Assembly: GCF_000738675.1 (NCBI RefSeq)
Contig: NZ_JPUX01000001.1
Coordinates: forward strand, 2,046,001 to 2,110,000
Source: Serratia nematodiphila DZ0503SBS1
GTDB taxonomy: Bacteria > Pseudomonadota > Gammaproteobacteria > Enterobacterales > Enterobacteriaceae
Direction of reading: 5' to 3'
Length of the DNA stretch: 64,000 nucleotides
Shown here: positions 52,744 through 60,802 of the stretch, in pieces
How positions within the stretch are numbered: position 1 is the first letter of the stretch
Layout of the letters: each line of letters starts with the position of its first letter
Program-made: the position numbers and the translations under genes
The notes under the pieces: model-generated
What the model was told of the DNA's origin: nothing
Database searches by the model: none
Seen by the model: only the letters and a program-made list of their open reading frames with translations

Positions 52744-54174
52744 ATGATGCCAACTTTCCTGACCTCGCTGCGTTTGGACAGCCGGCTCGCCGAACCGCTG
52801 TACCGGCAGATTTATCTGCGAATCAAAGACGCCATCGCCCAGGGCAACCTGGCGGCGGGCAGCCGGCTGCCTTCGGTACGCGGGTTGGCGAGCGATCTTG
52901 GCGTGGCGCGCGCCACGGTGGAAAGCGCCTACGCGCAACTTATTGCCGAAGGTTTTTTGCAGAGCCGGGGGCAGGCAGGCACCTATGTCTCGCCGCAGTT
53001 GCCGCCCATGCAGGGGGCGGCGTCCGCTGCACCGCCGTTGCCGGCGGTGGCGCCCGATCCGCTGCAGCCGCAGGGCATGCTGCAGCCTTTCCAACTGGGC
53101 GTGCCGGCGCTGGATGCGTTTCCACGTGCGCTGTGGCAGCGCATTGTCGCCCGCCAGCTGCGCGGTTCTACGGTGGCTTCCCTGGCGCTGCCGCCGGCCG
53201 GCGGCCTGCCTGAACTGCGTGAGGCGATCGCCCATTATCTGCATTTGTCGCGCGGCATCAGCTGCCAGCCGGAGCAGATTTTCCTCTGCGCCGGTTACCC
53301 GGCGCTGTTGGACTGGGTGGTGGAGACGCTGTTGCACGCCGGTGACGCGGTATGGATTGAAGATCCCGGTTATCCGGTTACGCGCCCGCTGCTGCGGGCC
53401 GCCGGCGTGAGGCCGGTCGCCGTGCCGGTGGATGAACAGGGCATGGACGTGGCCGCTGGTATTCTGACGGAGCCCGAGGCGCGGCTGGCGGTGGTCACGC
53501 CGACTCATCAGAGCCCGCTCGGTGTCTCGCTCAGCCTGGCGCGGCGGATGGCGCTGCTCGACTGGGCGCAGCAGCGCGGGGCCTGGATCCTCGAGGATGA
53601 CTACGACAGCGAGTTTCGCTATCACGGGCGGCCGCTGCCGCCGCTGAAAAGCCTCGACGTTCAGGGGCGGGTGCTGTACGCCGGCACTTTCAGCAAAACG
53701 CTGTTCCCGGCGCTGCGCATGGCTTATTTGGTGGTGCCCGCCGGTCTGACGGCGGCATTCGCGCGCAGCAGCCGGCTGCGCGGCTGCGGCTGCCCACCGC
53801 TGCTGCAGGCAAGCGTGGCGGATTTCATCCGCCAAGGGCATTTCTACCGCCACCTGAAACGCATGCGGCCGCTGTACCGCCAGCGGCGCGAGTGGCTGAC
53901 GCAGGCGCTGGAACGGCGACTGGAGGCGTGGCTGACGGTGGTGCCGCAGCAGGGCGGCATTCAGCTGTTGGCCCGGCTGTGCGACGACATGGCGGATGCG
54001 CCCTTGGCGGCGCAGGCGTGGCAACAGGGGCTGGCGGTGCAGGCGCTCTCAGACTGGCGCATCGACAGTTCGGCGGGGCAGGGGTTACTGTTGGGGTTCG
54101 CCAATTTCAGCCGGCGAGAGGAGGCGGAGCGGGCGGTGCAGGGGCTAGCGCAGCTGTTTAAACACGCAAATTAA
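52744..54174 (+). CDS. MocR/PdxR-type GntR regulator with aminotransferase-like domain
   Basis: Transcription factor of 476 residues: an N-terminal GntR winged helix (about 1-80, LPSVRGLASDLGVARATVESAYAQL) joined by a Pro/Ala-rich linker to a fold-type I aminotransferase-like domain (about 110-470). The PLP lysine is Lys318 in Y-A-G-T-F-S-K-T, with NPGYP-like EDPGYPV and EDDYDSEFRY also present. It probably binds PLP or an amino-acid aldimine. It is divergent from the AhpD-like gene, the usual MocR arrangement. Two adjacent ATGs (52744, 52747) are possible starts. Confidence 0.92.
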   Translation: MMPTFLTSLRLDSRLAEPLYRQIYLRIKDAIAQGNLAAGSRLPSVRGLASDLGVARATVESAYAQLIAEGFLQSRGQAGTYVSPQLPPMQGAASAAPPLPAVAPDPLQPQGMLQPFQLGVPALDAFPRALWQRIVARQLRGSTVASLALPPAGGLPELREAIAHYLHLSRGISCQPEQIFLCAGYPALLDWVVETLLHAGDAVWIEDPGYPVTRPLLRAAGVRPVAVPVDEQGMDVAAGILTEPEARLAVVTPTHQSPLGVSLSLARRMALLDWAQQRGAWILEDDYDSEFRYHGRPLPPLKSLDVQGRVLYAGTFSKTLFPALRMAYLVVPAGLTAAFARSSRLRGCGCPPLLQASVADFIRQGHFYRHLKRMRPLYRQRREWLTQALERRLEAWLTVVPQQGGIQLLARLCDDMADAPLAAQAWQQGLAVQALSDWRIDSSAGQGLLLGFANFSRREEAERAVQGLAQLFKHAN

Positions 54175-54176
54175 AC

Positions 54177-54197
54177 GGCCCGCGATTTCCGCGGGCC
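54177..54197 (-). terminator. Hairpin between convergent MocR and elaB genes
   Basis: GGCCCGCG/CGCGGGCC stem with a 5-base loop, followed on the minus strand by GTTTAATTT. It probably ends the elaB transcript. Confidence 0.65.
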
Positions 54198-54235
54198 AGA
54201 CGCACATCTGTTTTATCTTTATGACTGCAGGGGTG

Positions 54236-54544
54236 TTAACGCCGGGCCAGCAGCACGCCGAGCACGATGCCGACGGCGGCACCGATCCCTACGCCCTGCC
54301 AAGGTTTGTCACGCACATAGCTGTCGGCTTGATCGACCGCGTCGCGCGCATGCTGTGTCAGACTGGTGGAGCCATTGAACCGCGCCCGGGCGTCGCGCAA
54401 CACGCCTTTCGCCTTGCTGTGCAGCTCTTTCAGTTCCTCTTTGGTCTTGTCACCGGACTCGCGCAACACTTCATCCAGCGTATCGGCCAACAGAGTGACG
54501 TCCTGATCGATGTCGCGTTCTGTTCTTTCCGCTTTCTTAAACAT
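54236..54544 (-). CDS. elaB: ElaB/YqjD-family DUF883 membrane-anchored protein
   Basis: A 102-residue protein of the ElaB/YqjD/YgaM type: charged helical N-terminal region (about 1-75) and one C-terminal transmembrane helix (about 82-100) after DKPWQGVGIGAAVGIVLG, with the same LLARR ending as E. coli ElaB. Relatives tether ribosomes to the inner membrane in stationary phase. GGAGAG precedes the ATG, and a sigma-S-like -10 element lies 28 bases upstream. It could be a paralogue (yqjD) rather than elaB itself. Confidence 0.88.
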   Translation of the reverse strand: MFKKAERTERDIDQDVTLLADTLDEVLRESGDKTKEELKELHSKAKGVLRDARARFNGSTSLTQHARDAVDQADSYVRDKPWQGVGIGAAVGIVLGVLLARR

Positions 54545-54571
54545 TCAGCTCTCCATTTCGACACATGTCTT

Positions 54572-54582
54572 TTAAGTGTAGA
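54572..54582 (-). promoter_or_regulatory. Sigma-S-type -10 element for elaB
   Basis: On the minus strand TCTACACTTAA matches the RpoS consensus KCTAYRCTTAA at every position. The elaB ATG is 27 bases downstream. Stationary-phase expression is inferred and agrees with known elaB behaviour. Confidence 0.65.
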
Positions 54583-54657
54583 CCATGTCGAGATTTGCGT
54601 GGCCGATCACGGAAAAAAACCGCCGTCACGCAGGTGTTTGCCGGCGCCTGGGCTTTG

Positions 54658-54671
54658 TACATTTGGTTACT
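54658..54671 (+). promoter_or_regulatory. RstA box upstream of asr
   Basis: TACATTTGGTTACT matches the RstA consensus TACATNTNGTTACA at all but the last base. A -10-like TAGTAT is at 54714-54719 and there is no good -35, as expected for an activator-dependent promoter. Confidence 0.7.
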
Positions 54672-54773
54672 CGGCGAAACCAATCACTCACGGAAGCGGC
54701 GGTTTGATTCCACTAGTATCTGTTTCAACGGCTCCACCGGAGCTTACCGAAACAACACTCTGAGGATTTAAAG

Positions 54774-55130
54774 ATGAAAAAAGTATTAGCGCTGATCGTT
54801 GCTGCCACTATGGGTCTGTCTTCTGTTGCTTTCGCTGCTGATACTGCAGCTACTGCTCCGGCTACCACCACCGCGCCAGCTGCGACCACCACCACCACTA
54901 CCGCTGCGCCAGCGGCGGCTGCTGAAAAAGCGCCAGCTAAAGCGACGCACCACAAGAAAGCCAAGCACCACAAAAAAGCGCCAGCCCAGAAAGCTCAGGC
55001 CGCTAAAAAGCACCACAAAAAAGCGCCGGCTCAGAAAGCCCAGGCCGCTAAAAAGCACCACAAAAAAGCGCCAGTGCAGAAAGCTCAGGCCGCTAAAAAA
55101 CACCACAAAAAAGCCGGTAAAAAAGCATAA
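54774..55130 (+). CDS. asr: Acid shock protein Asr
   Basis: Periplasmic, highly basic, intrinsically disordered acid-resistance protein of 118 residues. Signal peptide to about residue 21 (VAFAA), an Ala/Thr/Pro-rich segment, then Lys/His/Ala repeats. Three near-perfect 15-residue repeats ([15 protein letters not shown]) span 54978-55112. AGGA lies upstream of the ATG. Strongly acid-induced through RstBA in E. coli, and an RstA-type box is present here. Repeat number is likely to vary between strains. Confidence 0.93.
   Translation: MKKVLALIVAATMGLSSVAFAADTAATAPATTTAPAATTTTTTAAPAAAAEKAPAKATHHKKAKHHKKAPAQKAQAAKKHHKKAPAQKAQAAKKHHKKAPVQKAQAAKKHHKKAGKKA
54978..55112 (+). repeat. Three 45-bp tandem repeats within asr
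   Basis: Units begin at 54978, 55023 and 55068, differing at only a few bases. The 45-bp period keeps the frame, so slippage changes protein length by 15 residues. Confidence 0.9.
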
Positions 55131-55142
55131 TTAAGTGATGTT

Positions 55143-55164
55143 TGCGGAACCGAAAGGTTCCGCA
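55143..55164 (+). other. Hairpin after asr
   Basis: TGCGGAACC/GGTTCCGCA stem with a GAAA tetraloop, 13 bases after the asr stop, without a T-run. Probably an mRNA 3' structure upstream of the terminator at 55183. Confidence 0.55.
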
Positions 55165-55182
55165 CGCTCCAGTCCGTACTCC

Positions 55183-55216
55183 AGACACCCGGTTCTTCCG
55201 GGTGTCTTCTTTTGAG
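55183..55216 (+). terminator. Terminator after asr
   Basis: AGACACCCGG/CCGGGTGTCT stem with a TTCTT loop followed by TCTTTT. It separates asr from the small ydgU-like gene, allowing partial read-through. Confidence 0.85.
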
Positions 55217-55226
55217 GCGACGCACG

Positions 55227-55325
55227 ATGATCAATCGCTATCTGTTTGAAGTCATTTTCAGCGCGGTAACCCTGTGCGGGGTGATCGTCGGTTGGGAACT
55301 GTTTTTGGCCGGCAGCTTCCTGTGA
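55227..55325 (+). CDS. ydgU: YdgU-like small membrane protein, 32 residues
   Basis: A 32-residue single-helix protein (MINRYLFEVIFSAVTLCGVI then VGWELFLAGSFL), too short for routine gene calling. GAGG at 55214-55217 gives a good ribosome binding site. E. coli has the 27-residue membrane protein YdgU just downstream of asr, and both share the pattern M-x-R-Y-x-F-E-x-I with a Leu-Cys pair in the helix. Position and pattern support homology. It probably depends on read-through of the asr terminator. Its stop codon abuts the stop of the convergent gene. Confidence 0.72.
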   Translation: MINRYLFEVIFSAVTLCGVIVGWELFLAGSFL

Positions 55326-55706
55326 TCATTGCGCCGCGGCGGTTTCATGCAAATGCCGCCAGCCGAGCGCGTTGAGCTGGCGTTCAAACACCACCGTGGA
55401 GTAGCGCAGCGTAGCGCTTTGTCCCGGCAGACTCTGTTTTTCCCGGTAGCTGACTACCGCGCCCGTCGGCCATTCGGCCACCAGCTTCATCTCTTCTATC
55501 TCGATTTCCAGTCCCGGTTTGGCGGCGCGATGCGCGCGGAAAAAAGCGCACAGCGCGGTGAAATCCTGCGGGGCGCCGTTCAGCGCGATCATGCTGAAAT
55601 CCGGCGTAAAGCGCGCCAGCAGCGCCTGCTCTTCTCCGGCCCCTTTGCCCAGCCAGCGTTCAATGGCGATGTGGGCGTCGATCACTTCGGTAAAATACGG
55701 GTTCAT
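55326..55706 (-). CDS. NTF2-like (DUF4440/SnoaL-type) small protein
   Basis: A 126-residue protein with an NTF2-like pattern: N-terminal helix IDAHIAIERWLGKG, FTPDFSMIALNG, ALCAFFRAHRAAKPGLEIEI and closing strands ATLRYSTVVFERQ. Such cone-shaped folds bind small hydrophobic ligands or act as accessory domains. Its ATG overlaps the stop of the upstream MFS gene as ATGA, so the two are coupled. Function unknown. Confidence 0.78.
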   Translation of the reverse strand: MNPYFTEVIDAHIAIERWLGKGAGEEQALLARFTPDFSMIALNGAPQDFTALCAFFRAHRAAKPGLEIEIEEMKLVAEWPTGAVVSYREKQSLPGQSATLRYSTVVFERQLNALGWRHLHETAAAQ

Positions 55707-57085
55707 AAAGCATCCTGTTGAGCGTTGAGTTGGCGCACGATGGCGCGGTTGGCGAGGCGCAGGCACAGCAGCAGCGGGATAAGTACGCTGGCGCCCGCCA
55801 GAATGAAGCAGGTGCGGTAAGCCGCCGCGGGCGGCAACACGGCCAGCAGCAGATTCAGCAGCAGGCTGAGCAGCGCCACACCGAGGCAAAAACTGAGTTG
55901 GCGGTTGATGTTCCACAGCGCGCTGGCGTCCGCCAACTGAGCGTCGGGGATCTGCAGGAACGCGCTGCTCTGCGCGGTGCTGCTGCACAGGCTGCCGCCG
56001 AACCCCATCAGGGCGAAGGCGGCGATCTGCAACGCGTGCTGCCCGGCCTGATCGATCTGCGCCAGCGTCAGCATGCCGGCGCCTTGCAGCAGGCAGCCGA
56101 CGATCAGCAGCGGCCGTGGGCCGAGGCGGTTAAAGGTTTTGCCAGTCAGCGTGATGGCCAGGAACGATGCCAGCGCCCAGGGCAGCATCAGGCCGCCAAC
56201 CTGTGCGGCGGGCATCCCCAGCTGGTTTTGCAGATACAGCATTGCCACCAGGCTGACGCCGATGAACAGGCCGGGAATGCACAAATAAATCGTCATGGCG
56301 TTGCGCAGCAGCGGATCGCCGACCAGCCGCAGGTTCAGCAGCGGCTGCGGGGTGCGCAGACTATGGCGCAAATAATAGGCCAGCACCAGCAGACCGGCGG
56401 CCAGCAGCGCCGCGCCGGAAACCTGATGGCCGGCCTCGCTCAGCCGGGTCAGGCCGAGCAGCAGCAGCGTCAGCGCCGCGCAGCCGCTCAGCAGCCCCGT
56501 GGCGTCGAGCGGTTTACGCGCCGCCGTCGGCGCTTCCGCGCGCAGCCACAGCGCCGCCAGCGCCAGGGCCAGAGCCGCCAGCGGCAGGTTGGCGAAAAAC
56601 ACCCAGCGCCAGTCCAACCGATCGACGAGCCAGCCGCCCAGCGCCGGTGACAGCGCCGGCGCCAGCAGCCCGACTAACATGATGGCCGCAGACAGCCCGG
56701 CGCGTTCATGGCTGCGATACAGCTGATAGGTCAGCGTCTGGCCGATGGGGATCAGCAAGCCGCCGCCCATGCCCTGCAGGGTGCGCCAGCCGATCAGCGT
56801 CCCGATGCTGTCGGCGTTGCCCGCGCCGAGGGTGGCCAGCATGAACAGCGCCAGCGAGAGCAGAAACACCCGCCGTCCGCCGATACGCTGCGCCAGCCAG
56901 GCGCTGAGCGGGATCACCAGCGTCAGGCCGAGAATATAGCCGTTGCTGACCCACGCCAGCTGGCTGACCGACGCTCGCATCGCCTGGCCGATGGCGGGGT
57001 AGGCGACGTTGGCGATAAACATATTGATCAGATCGACGAAAAAGCCGAGCAGATAGACGATTGCCACTTTGCTGCGATAAGACAT
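55703..57085 (-). CDS. MFS transporter, DHA2-like
   Basis: Inner-membrane major facilitator of 460 residues with about 14 hydrophobic segments. Motif-type residues include NVAYPAIGQAM, LAWVSNGYILGLTLVIPLSAWLA-like and GPALGGWLVDRLDWRWVFF-like segments resembling EmrB/QacA exporters. It overlaps the NTF2-like gene and is divergent from the LysR gene at 57191, which likely regulates it. Substrate unknown. Confidence 0.88.
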   Translation of the reverse strand: MSYRSKVAIVYLLGFFVDLINMFIANVAYPAIGQAMRASVSQLAWVSNGYILGLTLVIPLSAWLAQRIGGRRVFLLSLALFMLATLGAGNADSIGTLIGWRTLQGMGGGLLIPIGQTLTYQLYRSHERAGLSAAIMLVGLLAPALSPALGGWLVDRLDWRWVFFANLPLAALALALAALWLRAEAPTAARKPLDATGLLSGCAALTLLLLGLTRLSEAGHQVSGAALLAAGLLVLAYYLRHSLRTPQPLLNLRLVGDPLLRNAMTIYLCIPGLFIGVSLVAMLYLQNQLGMPAAQVGGLMLPWALASFLAITLTGKTFNRLGPRPLLIVGCLLQGAGMLTLAQIDQAGQHALQIAAFALMGFGGSLCSSTAQSSAFLQIPDAQLADASALWNINRQLSFCLGVALLSLLLNLLLAVLPPAAAYRTCFILAGASVLIPLLLCLRLANRAIVRQLNAQQDAL

Positions 57086-57157
57086 GGTGCCTCCGGTTGA
57101 AGGCGAGCAGTGTATCGGGGGGAAAAGTGCGGATAAATCGGCGGCTGGCGATTACAC

Positions 57158-57176
57158 TGTCAAAATGTTTTTGACA
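57158..57176. promoter_or_regulatory. Palindrome in the MFS/LysR divergent promoter
   Basis: TGTCAAAA and TTTTGACA flank TGT: a perfect 8-bp inverted repeat, 15 bases before the LysR start and 73 bases before the MFS start. It also contains TTGACA. A likely LysR-type binding site overlapping the promoters. Confidence 0.68.
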
Positions 57177-57190
57177 ATAAGGGCGGTGAA

Positions 57191-58042
57191 ATGCTGAATT
57201 TGCAGCGCCTGGCGATCTTCGCGGCGGTGGTGGAGGCGGGCAGCTTTACCGCAGCGGCGGTGGCGCTGGGGCAAACCAAGGCGGTGGTGAGCTTTAACGT
57301 CAAGCAGCTGGAGAACGAACTGGGGGTTTCACTGCTGGCGCGCAGCACCCGCCGATTATCGCTGACCGATGCCGGCGAACGCTTCTACCAGCGCAGCCTG
57401 CAGCTGTTGCAGGAGGCGGAGAACGTGCTCGACGACGTGCGTCGCGATCATCAAGGGCTGAGCGGCGTGCTGCGCATCACCAGCACGCCGGAGTACGGCG
57501 CGCAGGTGGTGGCGCCGGCGCTGGCGGCGTTTTCGCGGCAGCATCCGCGCCTGCGCATCCAGCATGTCTCTTCTTCTTATCATGCCGATCTGATTTCGGA
57601 GCGCTTCGACGTGGCGATCCGCCTGGGCCAGTTGGCGGATTCCAGCCACCGCGCGGCGCTGATCGACAGCTTCGCCATTTTTCCGGTGGCGGCGCCGGAT
57701 TATCTGGCCGACCGGCCGATTCATTCGCTGACGGATCTGGCGCAGGCGCAGTGGATCGCCCACAGCCGGCTCAGTTCGCCCCTCAGCTGGCAGGTGGTTA
57801 CGCCGCAGCGCGAAGCGGTGCTTTTCAAGGTGGCGGACGCCGCCACGCTTACCGGCGACAGCGCCGCGGCATTGCTGGCGTTCGCCCTGCATGGCGCCGG
57901 GGTGGCGCTGCTGCCGGATCACCGTTTCCCCGAGCAGAGCATCTATGCGCTCTACCCGAACACCCGCCACGTGCCGGAGAAGGTGCGGGCGTTTATCGAT
58001 TTTCTGCGCGCGCGGGTGGCGGCAAAATCGTTAGCGAAATAA
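57191..58042 (+). CDS. LysR-family transcriptional regulator
   Basis: LTTR of 283 residues of the CrgA/AaeR-like type: winged helix-turn-helix at about 1-60 (FTAAAVALGQTKAVVSFNVKQ) and a type 2 periplasmic-binding-like effector domain at about 88-280. Divergent from the DHA2 MFS gene with a palindrome between them, so probably its local regulator. Effector unknown. Confidence 0.9.
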   Translation: MLNLQRLAIFAAVVEAGSFTAAAVALGQTKAVVSFNVKQLENELGVSLLARSTRRLSLTDAGERFYQRSLQLLQEAENVLDDVRRDHQGLSGVLRITSTPEYGAQVVAPALAAFSRQHPRLRIQHVSSSYHADLISERFDVAIRLGQLADSSHRAALIDSFAIFPVAAPDYLADRPIHSLTDLAQAQWIAHSRLSSPLSWQVVTPQREAVLFKVADAATLTGDSAAALLAFALHGAGVALLPDHRFPEQSIYALYPNTRHVPEKVRAFIDFLRARVAAKSLAK

Positions 58043-58132
58043 TAATTCGTTATTACTCTCTCATTTATCATCAAATCTCATCGGGGTATGCTGGAGGGCT
58101 TCGTCTACCCCGTCCGATGCGAGCCACCTTCG

Positions 58133-59305
58133 ATGACTGCAGAAAATAACTTCCAGCTGAACCGACGCATTCTGTCCGTGGTGATGTTCACCTTCGTCTG
58201 CTACCTGACCATTGGCCTGCCGCTGGCGGTGCTGCCGGGATTTGTGCATGACCACCTGGGCTACAACTCGGTGCTGGCGGGCCTTATCATTAGCGCGCAG
58301 TACTTCGCCACGCTGTTCAGCCGCCCGCATGCCGGGCGCTACGCCGATCAGCTGGGGCCGAAGAAGGTGGTGCTGTTCGGCCTGGCGTGCTGCGGCGCCA
58401 GCGGGCTGTTTTACGCGCTGGCGTTTGGCGTTGACGGTTATCCGTGGCTCAGCCTGCTGCTGCTGTGCGTGGGGCGGGTGTTTCTCGGCGTCGGCGAAAG
58501 CTTCGCCAGCACCGGTTCCACGCTGTGGGGAATCGGCCGGGTCGGGGCGATGCACACCGCACGGGTGATTTCCTGGAACGGCGTCGCCACCTACGGGGCG
58601 ATGGCGGCCGGCGCGCCGCTCGGCGTGTACCTGAATCAGCAGTGGGGCTTGGCCGGGGTGGCGGCGCTGATCGTGCTGGCGGTCGCGGTGGCGCTGCTGT
58701 TGGCGAGCGGCAAGCCGGACGTCTCGATCGCCGCTGGGCAACGCATCGCCTTTCGCGCGGTGTTCGGCCGCATCTGGGCCTATGGTCTCGGGCTGGCGAT
58801 GGGCACCGTCGGCTTCGGCGTCATCGCCACGTTCATCACCCTTTACTACGCCGACAAGGGCTGGAGCGGCGCGGCGTTTTCGCTGACGCTGTTCAGCTGC
58901 GCCTTCGTCGGCATCCGCCTGATTTTCAGCAACGTCATCAACCGCCACGGCGGGTTGAAGGTGACGCTGGCATCGTTTCTGGTCGAGATCGTCGGGCTGC
59001 TGTTGATCTGGCAGGCGGGCGAACCCTGGATGGTGCAAACCGGCGCGTTGCTGGCCGGCGCCGGTTTTTCGCTGGTGTTCCCGGCGCTGGGCGTTGAGGC
59101 GGTAAAACAGGTGCCGCCGCAGAACCAGGGCACGGCGCTCGGCACTTATTCGGCGTTCCTCGACCTGGCGTTGGGCATCACCGGCCCGCTGGCCGGGCTG
59201 CTGATTGGGCAGGCGGGCGTGCCGTCGATCTATCTGGCGGCGGCACTGCTGGTGGCGCTCGGGGTGCTGCTCACCCTGCGCCTGCTGCAGCGCCGCCGGC
59301 GCTGA
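58133..59305 (+). CDS. yhhS: MFS transporter YhhS
   Basis: Inner-membrane MFS exporter of the YhhS/YfcJ group, 390 residues from the ATG at 58133. Highly similar to E. coli YhhS, for example YLTIGLPLAVLPGFVHD, AQYFATLFSRPHAGRYAD, STGSTLWGIGRVG and VFPALGVEAVKQVP. Neither this ATG nor an in-frame one at 58088 has a strong Shine-Dalgarno sequence; 58133 aligns better. E. coli YhhS has been linked to arabinose and herbicide export, which I cannot judge here. Confidence 0.9.
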   Translation: MTAENNFQLNRRILSVVMFTFVCYLTIGLPLAVLPGFVHDHLGYNSVLAGLIISAQYFATLFSRPHAGRYADQLGPKKVVLFGLACCGASGLFYALAFGVDGYPWLSLLLLCVGRVFLGVGESFASTGSTLWGIGRVGAMHTARVISWNGVATYGAMAAGAPLGVYLNQQWGLAGVAALIVLAVAVALLLASGKPDVSIAAGQRIAFRAVFGRIWAYGLGLAMGTVGFGVIATFITLYYADKGWSGAAFSLTLFSCAFVGIRLIFSNVINRHGGLKVTLASFLVEIVGLLLIWQAGEPWMVQTGALLAGAGFSLVFPALGVEAVKQVPPQNQGTALGTYSAFLDLALGITGPLAGLLIGQAGVPSIYLAAALLVALGVLLTLRLLQRRRR

Positions 59306-59407
59306 TTCAGGAATAGTCCGAAACCCGGATTCCTCCCCAGAAAATCGTTGTTTCGGTGAATGATTACGGTAAGGTCGCTCAGCGGTCCAGAATGAGAGGA
59401 GGAATCG

Positions 59408-59746
59408 ATGTATTTACGGCCGGATGAAGTGGCTAAAGTGTTGGAGAATACCGGCTTTGAGCGTGATTATGTCACCGATCAGGCCTATGGCTACCGCAAG
59501 GGTACGCATTATGTGTATGTGAATCGCGAAGCGCGGATGGGCAGAACCGCATTGGTGATCCACCCGGCGTTGAAAGAGAGAAGCGTGCATTTCGCCACGC
59601 CGACCTCCCCGGTGCGCACCAGCGAGCAGTATCTGGAGTTTCCCCTGGATTTAAGCAGCGACGCCCCGAACCTGCGTTACGGCATCGCACACGGCTTCAG
59701 CTCGCGCGAAGCGCTGTCGCGCTACCTCTACAGCATGTTTCTGTAA
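59408..59746 (+). CDS. Conserved small cytoplasmic protein, function unknown
   Basis: A 112-residue soluble protein ([20 protein letters not shown]; later [17 protein letters not shown] and [21 protein letters not shown]), with no signal peptide or membrane segment. An excellent ribosome binding site GAGGAGG lies six bases before the ATG, supporting expression. I do not recognise it with confidence; alternation of short strands and helices suggests a compact alpha/beta fold. It follows yhhS by about 100 bases. Confidence 0.8.
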   Translation: MYLRPDEVAKVLENTGFERDYVTDQAYGYRKGTHYVYVNREARMGRTALVIHPALKERSVHFATPTSPVRTSEQYLEFPLDLSSDAPNLRYGIAHGFSSREALSRYLYSMFL

Positions 59747-59749
59747 TCG

Positions 59750-59767
59750 GTCCCCCGCCCGGGGGAC
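59750..59767. terminator. Hairpin between convergent small genes
   Basis: GTCCCCC/GGGGGAC stem with a GCCC loop, between the stops of the 59408 and 59772 genes. No T-run. Confidence 0.5.
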
Positions 59768-59771
59768 GCGA

Positions 59772-60218
59772 TCAGCCGTGGGCCAACGCTTCGCGGTTGA
59801 AACGCTCATTGTAGGCGCGGCGGAACTGCGCCAGTTCAAATGCATCGATATCCAGCTCGGCGAAGTAAAACAGCGCCGCTTCGGTGTGCTCGGCGTGCAG
59901 CTCCGGCGACAGCCCGGCGCGCAGCAGCACGTCGCGCCACAGGGCAATCTGTTCGTCGTCCGCCTGTTTGATGAACGTCAGATAGATGAACAGCAGGTAA
60001 GCGGCCTGGTGCATCTCTTCGGTGTAACCGTTGTTCAGCATGCGGATAAAGGTCTGGCTTTGGCGGCCGCCCATTTCCTGGATCATCGATTCGATCAGCA
60101 TCGGTTTGACCCTCAGCAGATGGGCCAGCGAATCGATGGCTTTGCGGGTGTCGGACGTCAGAATGCGGTAACCGATAATAAATACGACGATCAGGGCGGC
60201 GAGGATGATCCAGGTCAT
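59772..60218 (-). CDS. DUF1198 (YicN-like) membrane-anchored protein
   Basis: A 148-residue protein with one N-terminal transmembrane helix (about 3-20, WIILAALIVVFIIGYRIL) and a cytoplasmic helical domain. The segment after the helix (TSDTRKAIDSLAHLL, then VESM-like IESMIQEMGG) follows the pattern of E. coli YicN, and overall length agrees (150). Function unknown. Assignment by recalled similarity. Confidence 0.78.
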   Translation of the reverse strand: MTWIILAALIVVFIIGYRILTSDTRKAIDSLAHLLRVKPMLIESMIQEMGGRQSQTFIRMLNNGYTEEMHQAAYLLFIYLTFIKQADDEQIALWRDVLLRAGLSPELHAEHTEAALFYFAELDIDAFELAQFRRAYNERFNREALAHG

Positions 60219-60282
60219 TTAGGCTTTATTACACTCTCAATACGCCAGAAGAGGGAGAGGCGCTGTGCGACAGCGCCCGCTA

Positions 60283-60618
60283 TCAATGCTGTTCACCGCT
60301 GAAATTACCGACCGCGCTCTGCTGGCGCAGATGGTGGTTAAAGGTGGCCGCGTCTTTGGCCAACGCGTCGAGATGGGCGCCAAGCATTTTGATCTGCTTC
60401 ACCAGCGCATGTTGTTCCGGCACCGAACTGGCGGTGCTCAGTTTGCGCGCCAGTTGTTCATTCTGCGCCCGCAGCGCGGCTTCGCGCTGTTTGGCTTCTT
60501 CCAGCAGTTGCTGCAGCGCCTGGTAGCTCTGCTGCCATTCGCGGTGTTGCCGTTCGAAGCTGCTCTGCAACTCATTCATCGCATTTTGAAACTGGATTTC
60601 CAGCTCGCGCATTGTCAT
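60283..60618 (-). CDS. Coiled-coil protein, function unknown
   Basis: A 111-residue protein almost entirely predicted as coiled coil: heptad-rich, Gln/Glu/Leu-heavy (ELEIQFQNAMNELQSSFERQ; QALQQLLEEAKQREAALRAQ). No signal or membrane helix. The start at 60618 has AGGA upstream; a second ATG is at 60612. It is downstream of smrA's divergent start and on the strand opposite to it. Not recognised as any named E. coli protein. Confidence 0.75.
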   Translation of the reverse strand: MTMRELEIQFQNAMNELQSSFERQHREWQQSYQALQQLLEEAKQREAALRAQNEQLARKLSTASSVPEQHALVKQIKMLGAHLDALAKDAATFNHHLRQQSAVGNFSGEQH

Positions 60619-60802
60619 GGGCTCGATCCTTTGCGGCACTCAATGATGGCTTAGCAGTATAGCGAAAACTGTTCGCAAGCTCACCCGTTGACGACAAATG
60701 AGACACATGCCGCTGACAATTCCCGGCTTGCAACCGTGGCAAGGCGTCTTACAATCGACCCCATTCCCGGCCGTAAAGGCTGCCGTTCAAGAGAGGTGGA
60801 AC

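Noticed and set aside
54978..55112. Regular repeats considered as a CRISPR array
   Set aside because: The units are contiguous, in frame and coding (asr), with no spacers. No CRISPR-like array was recognised elsewhere in the window.
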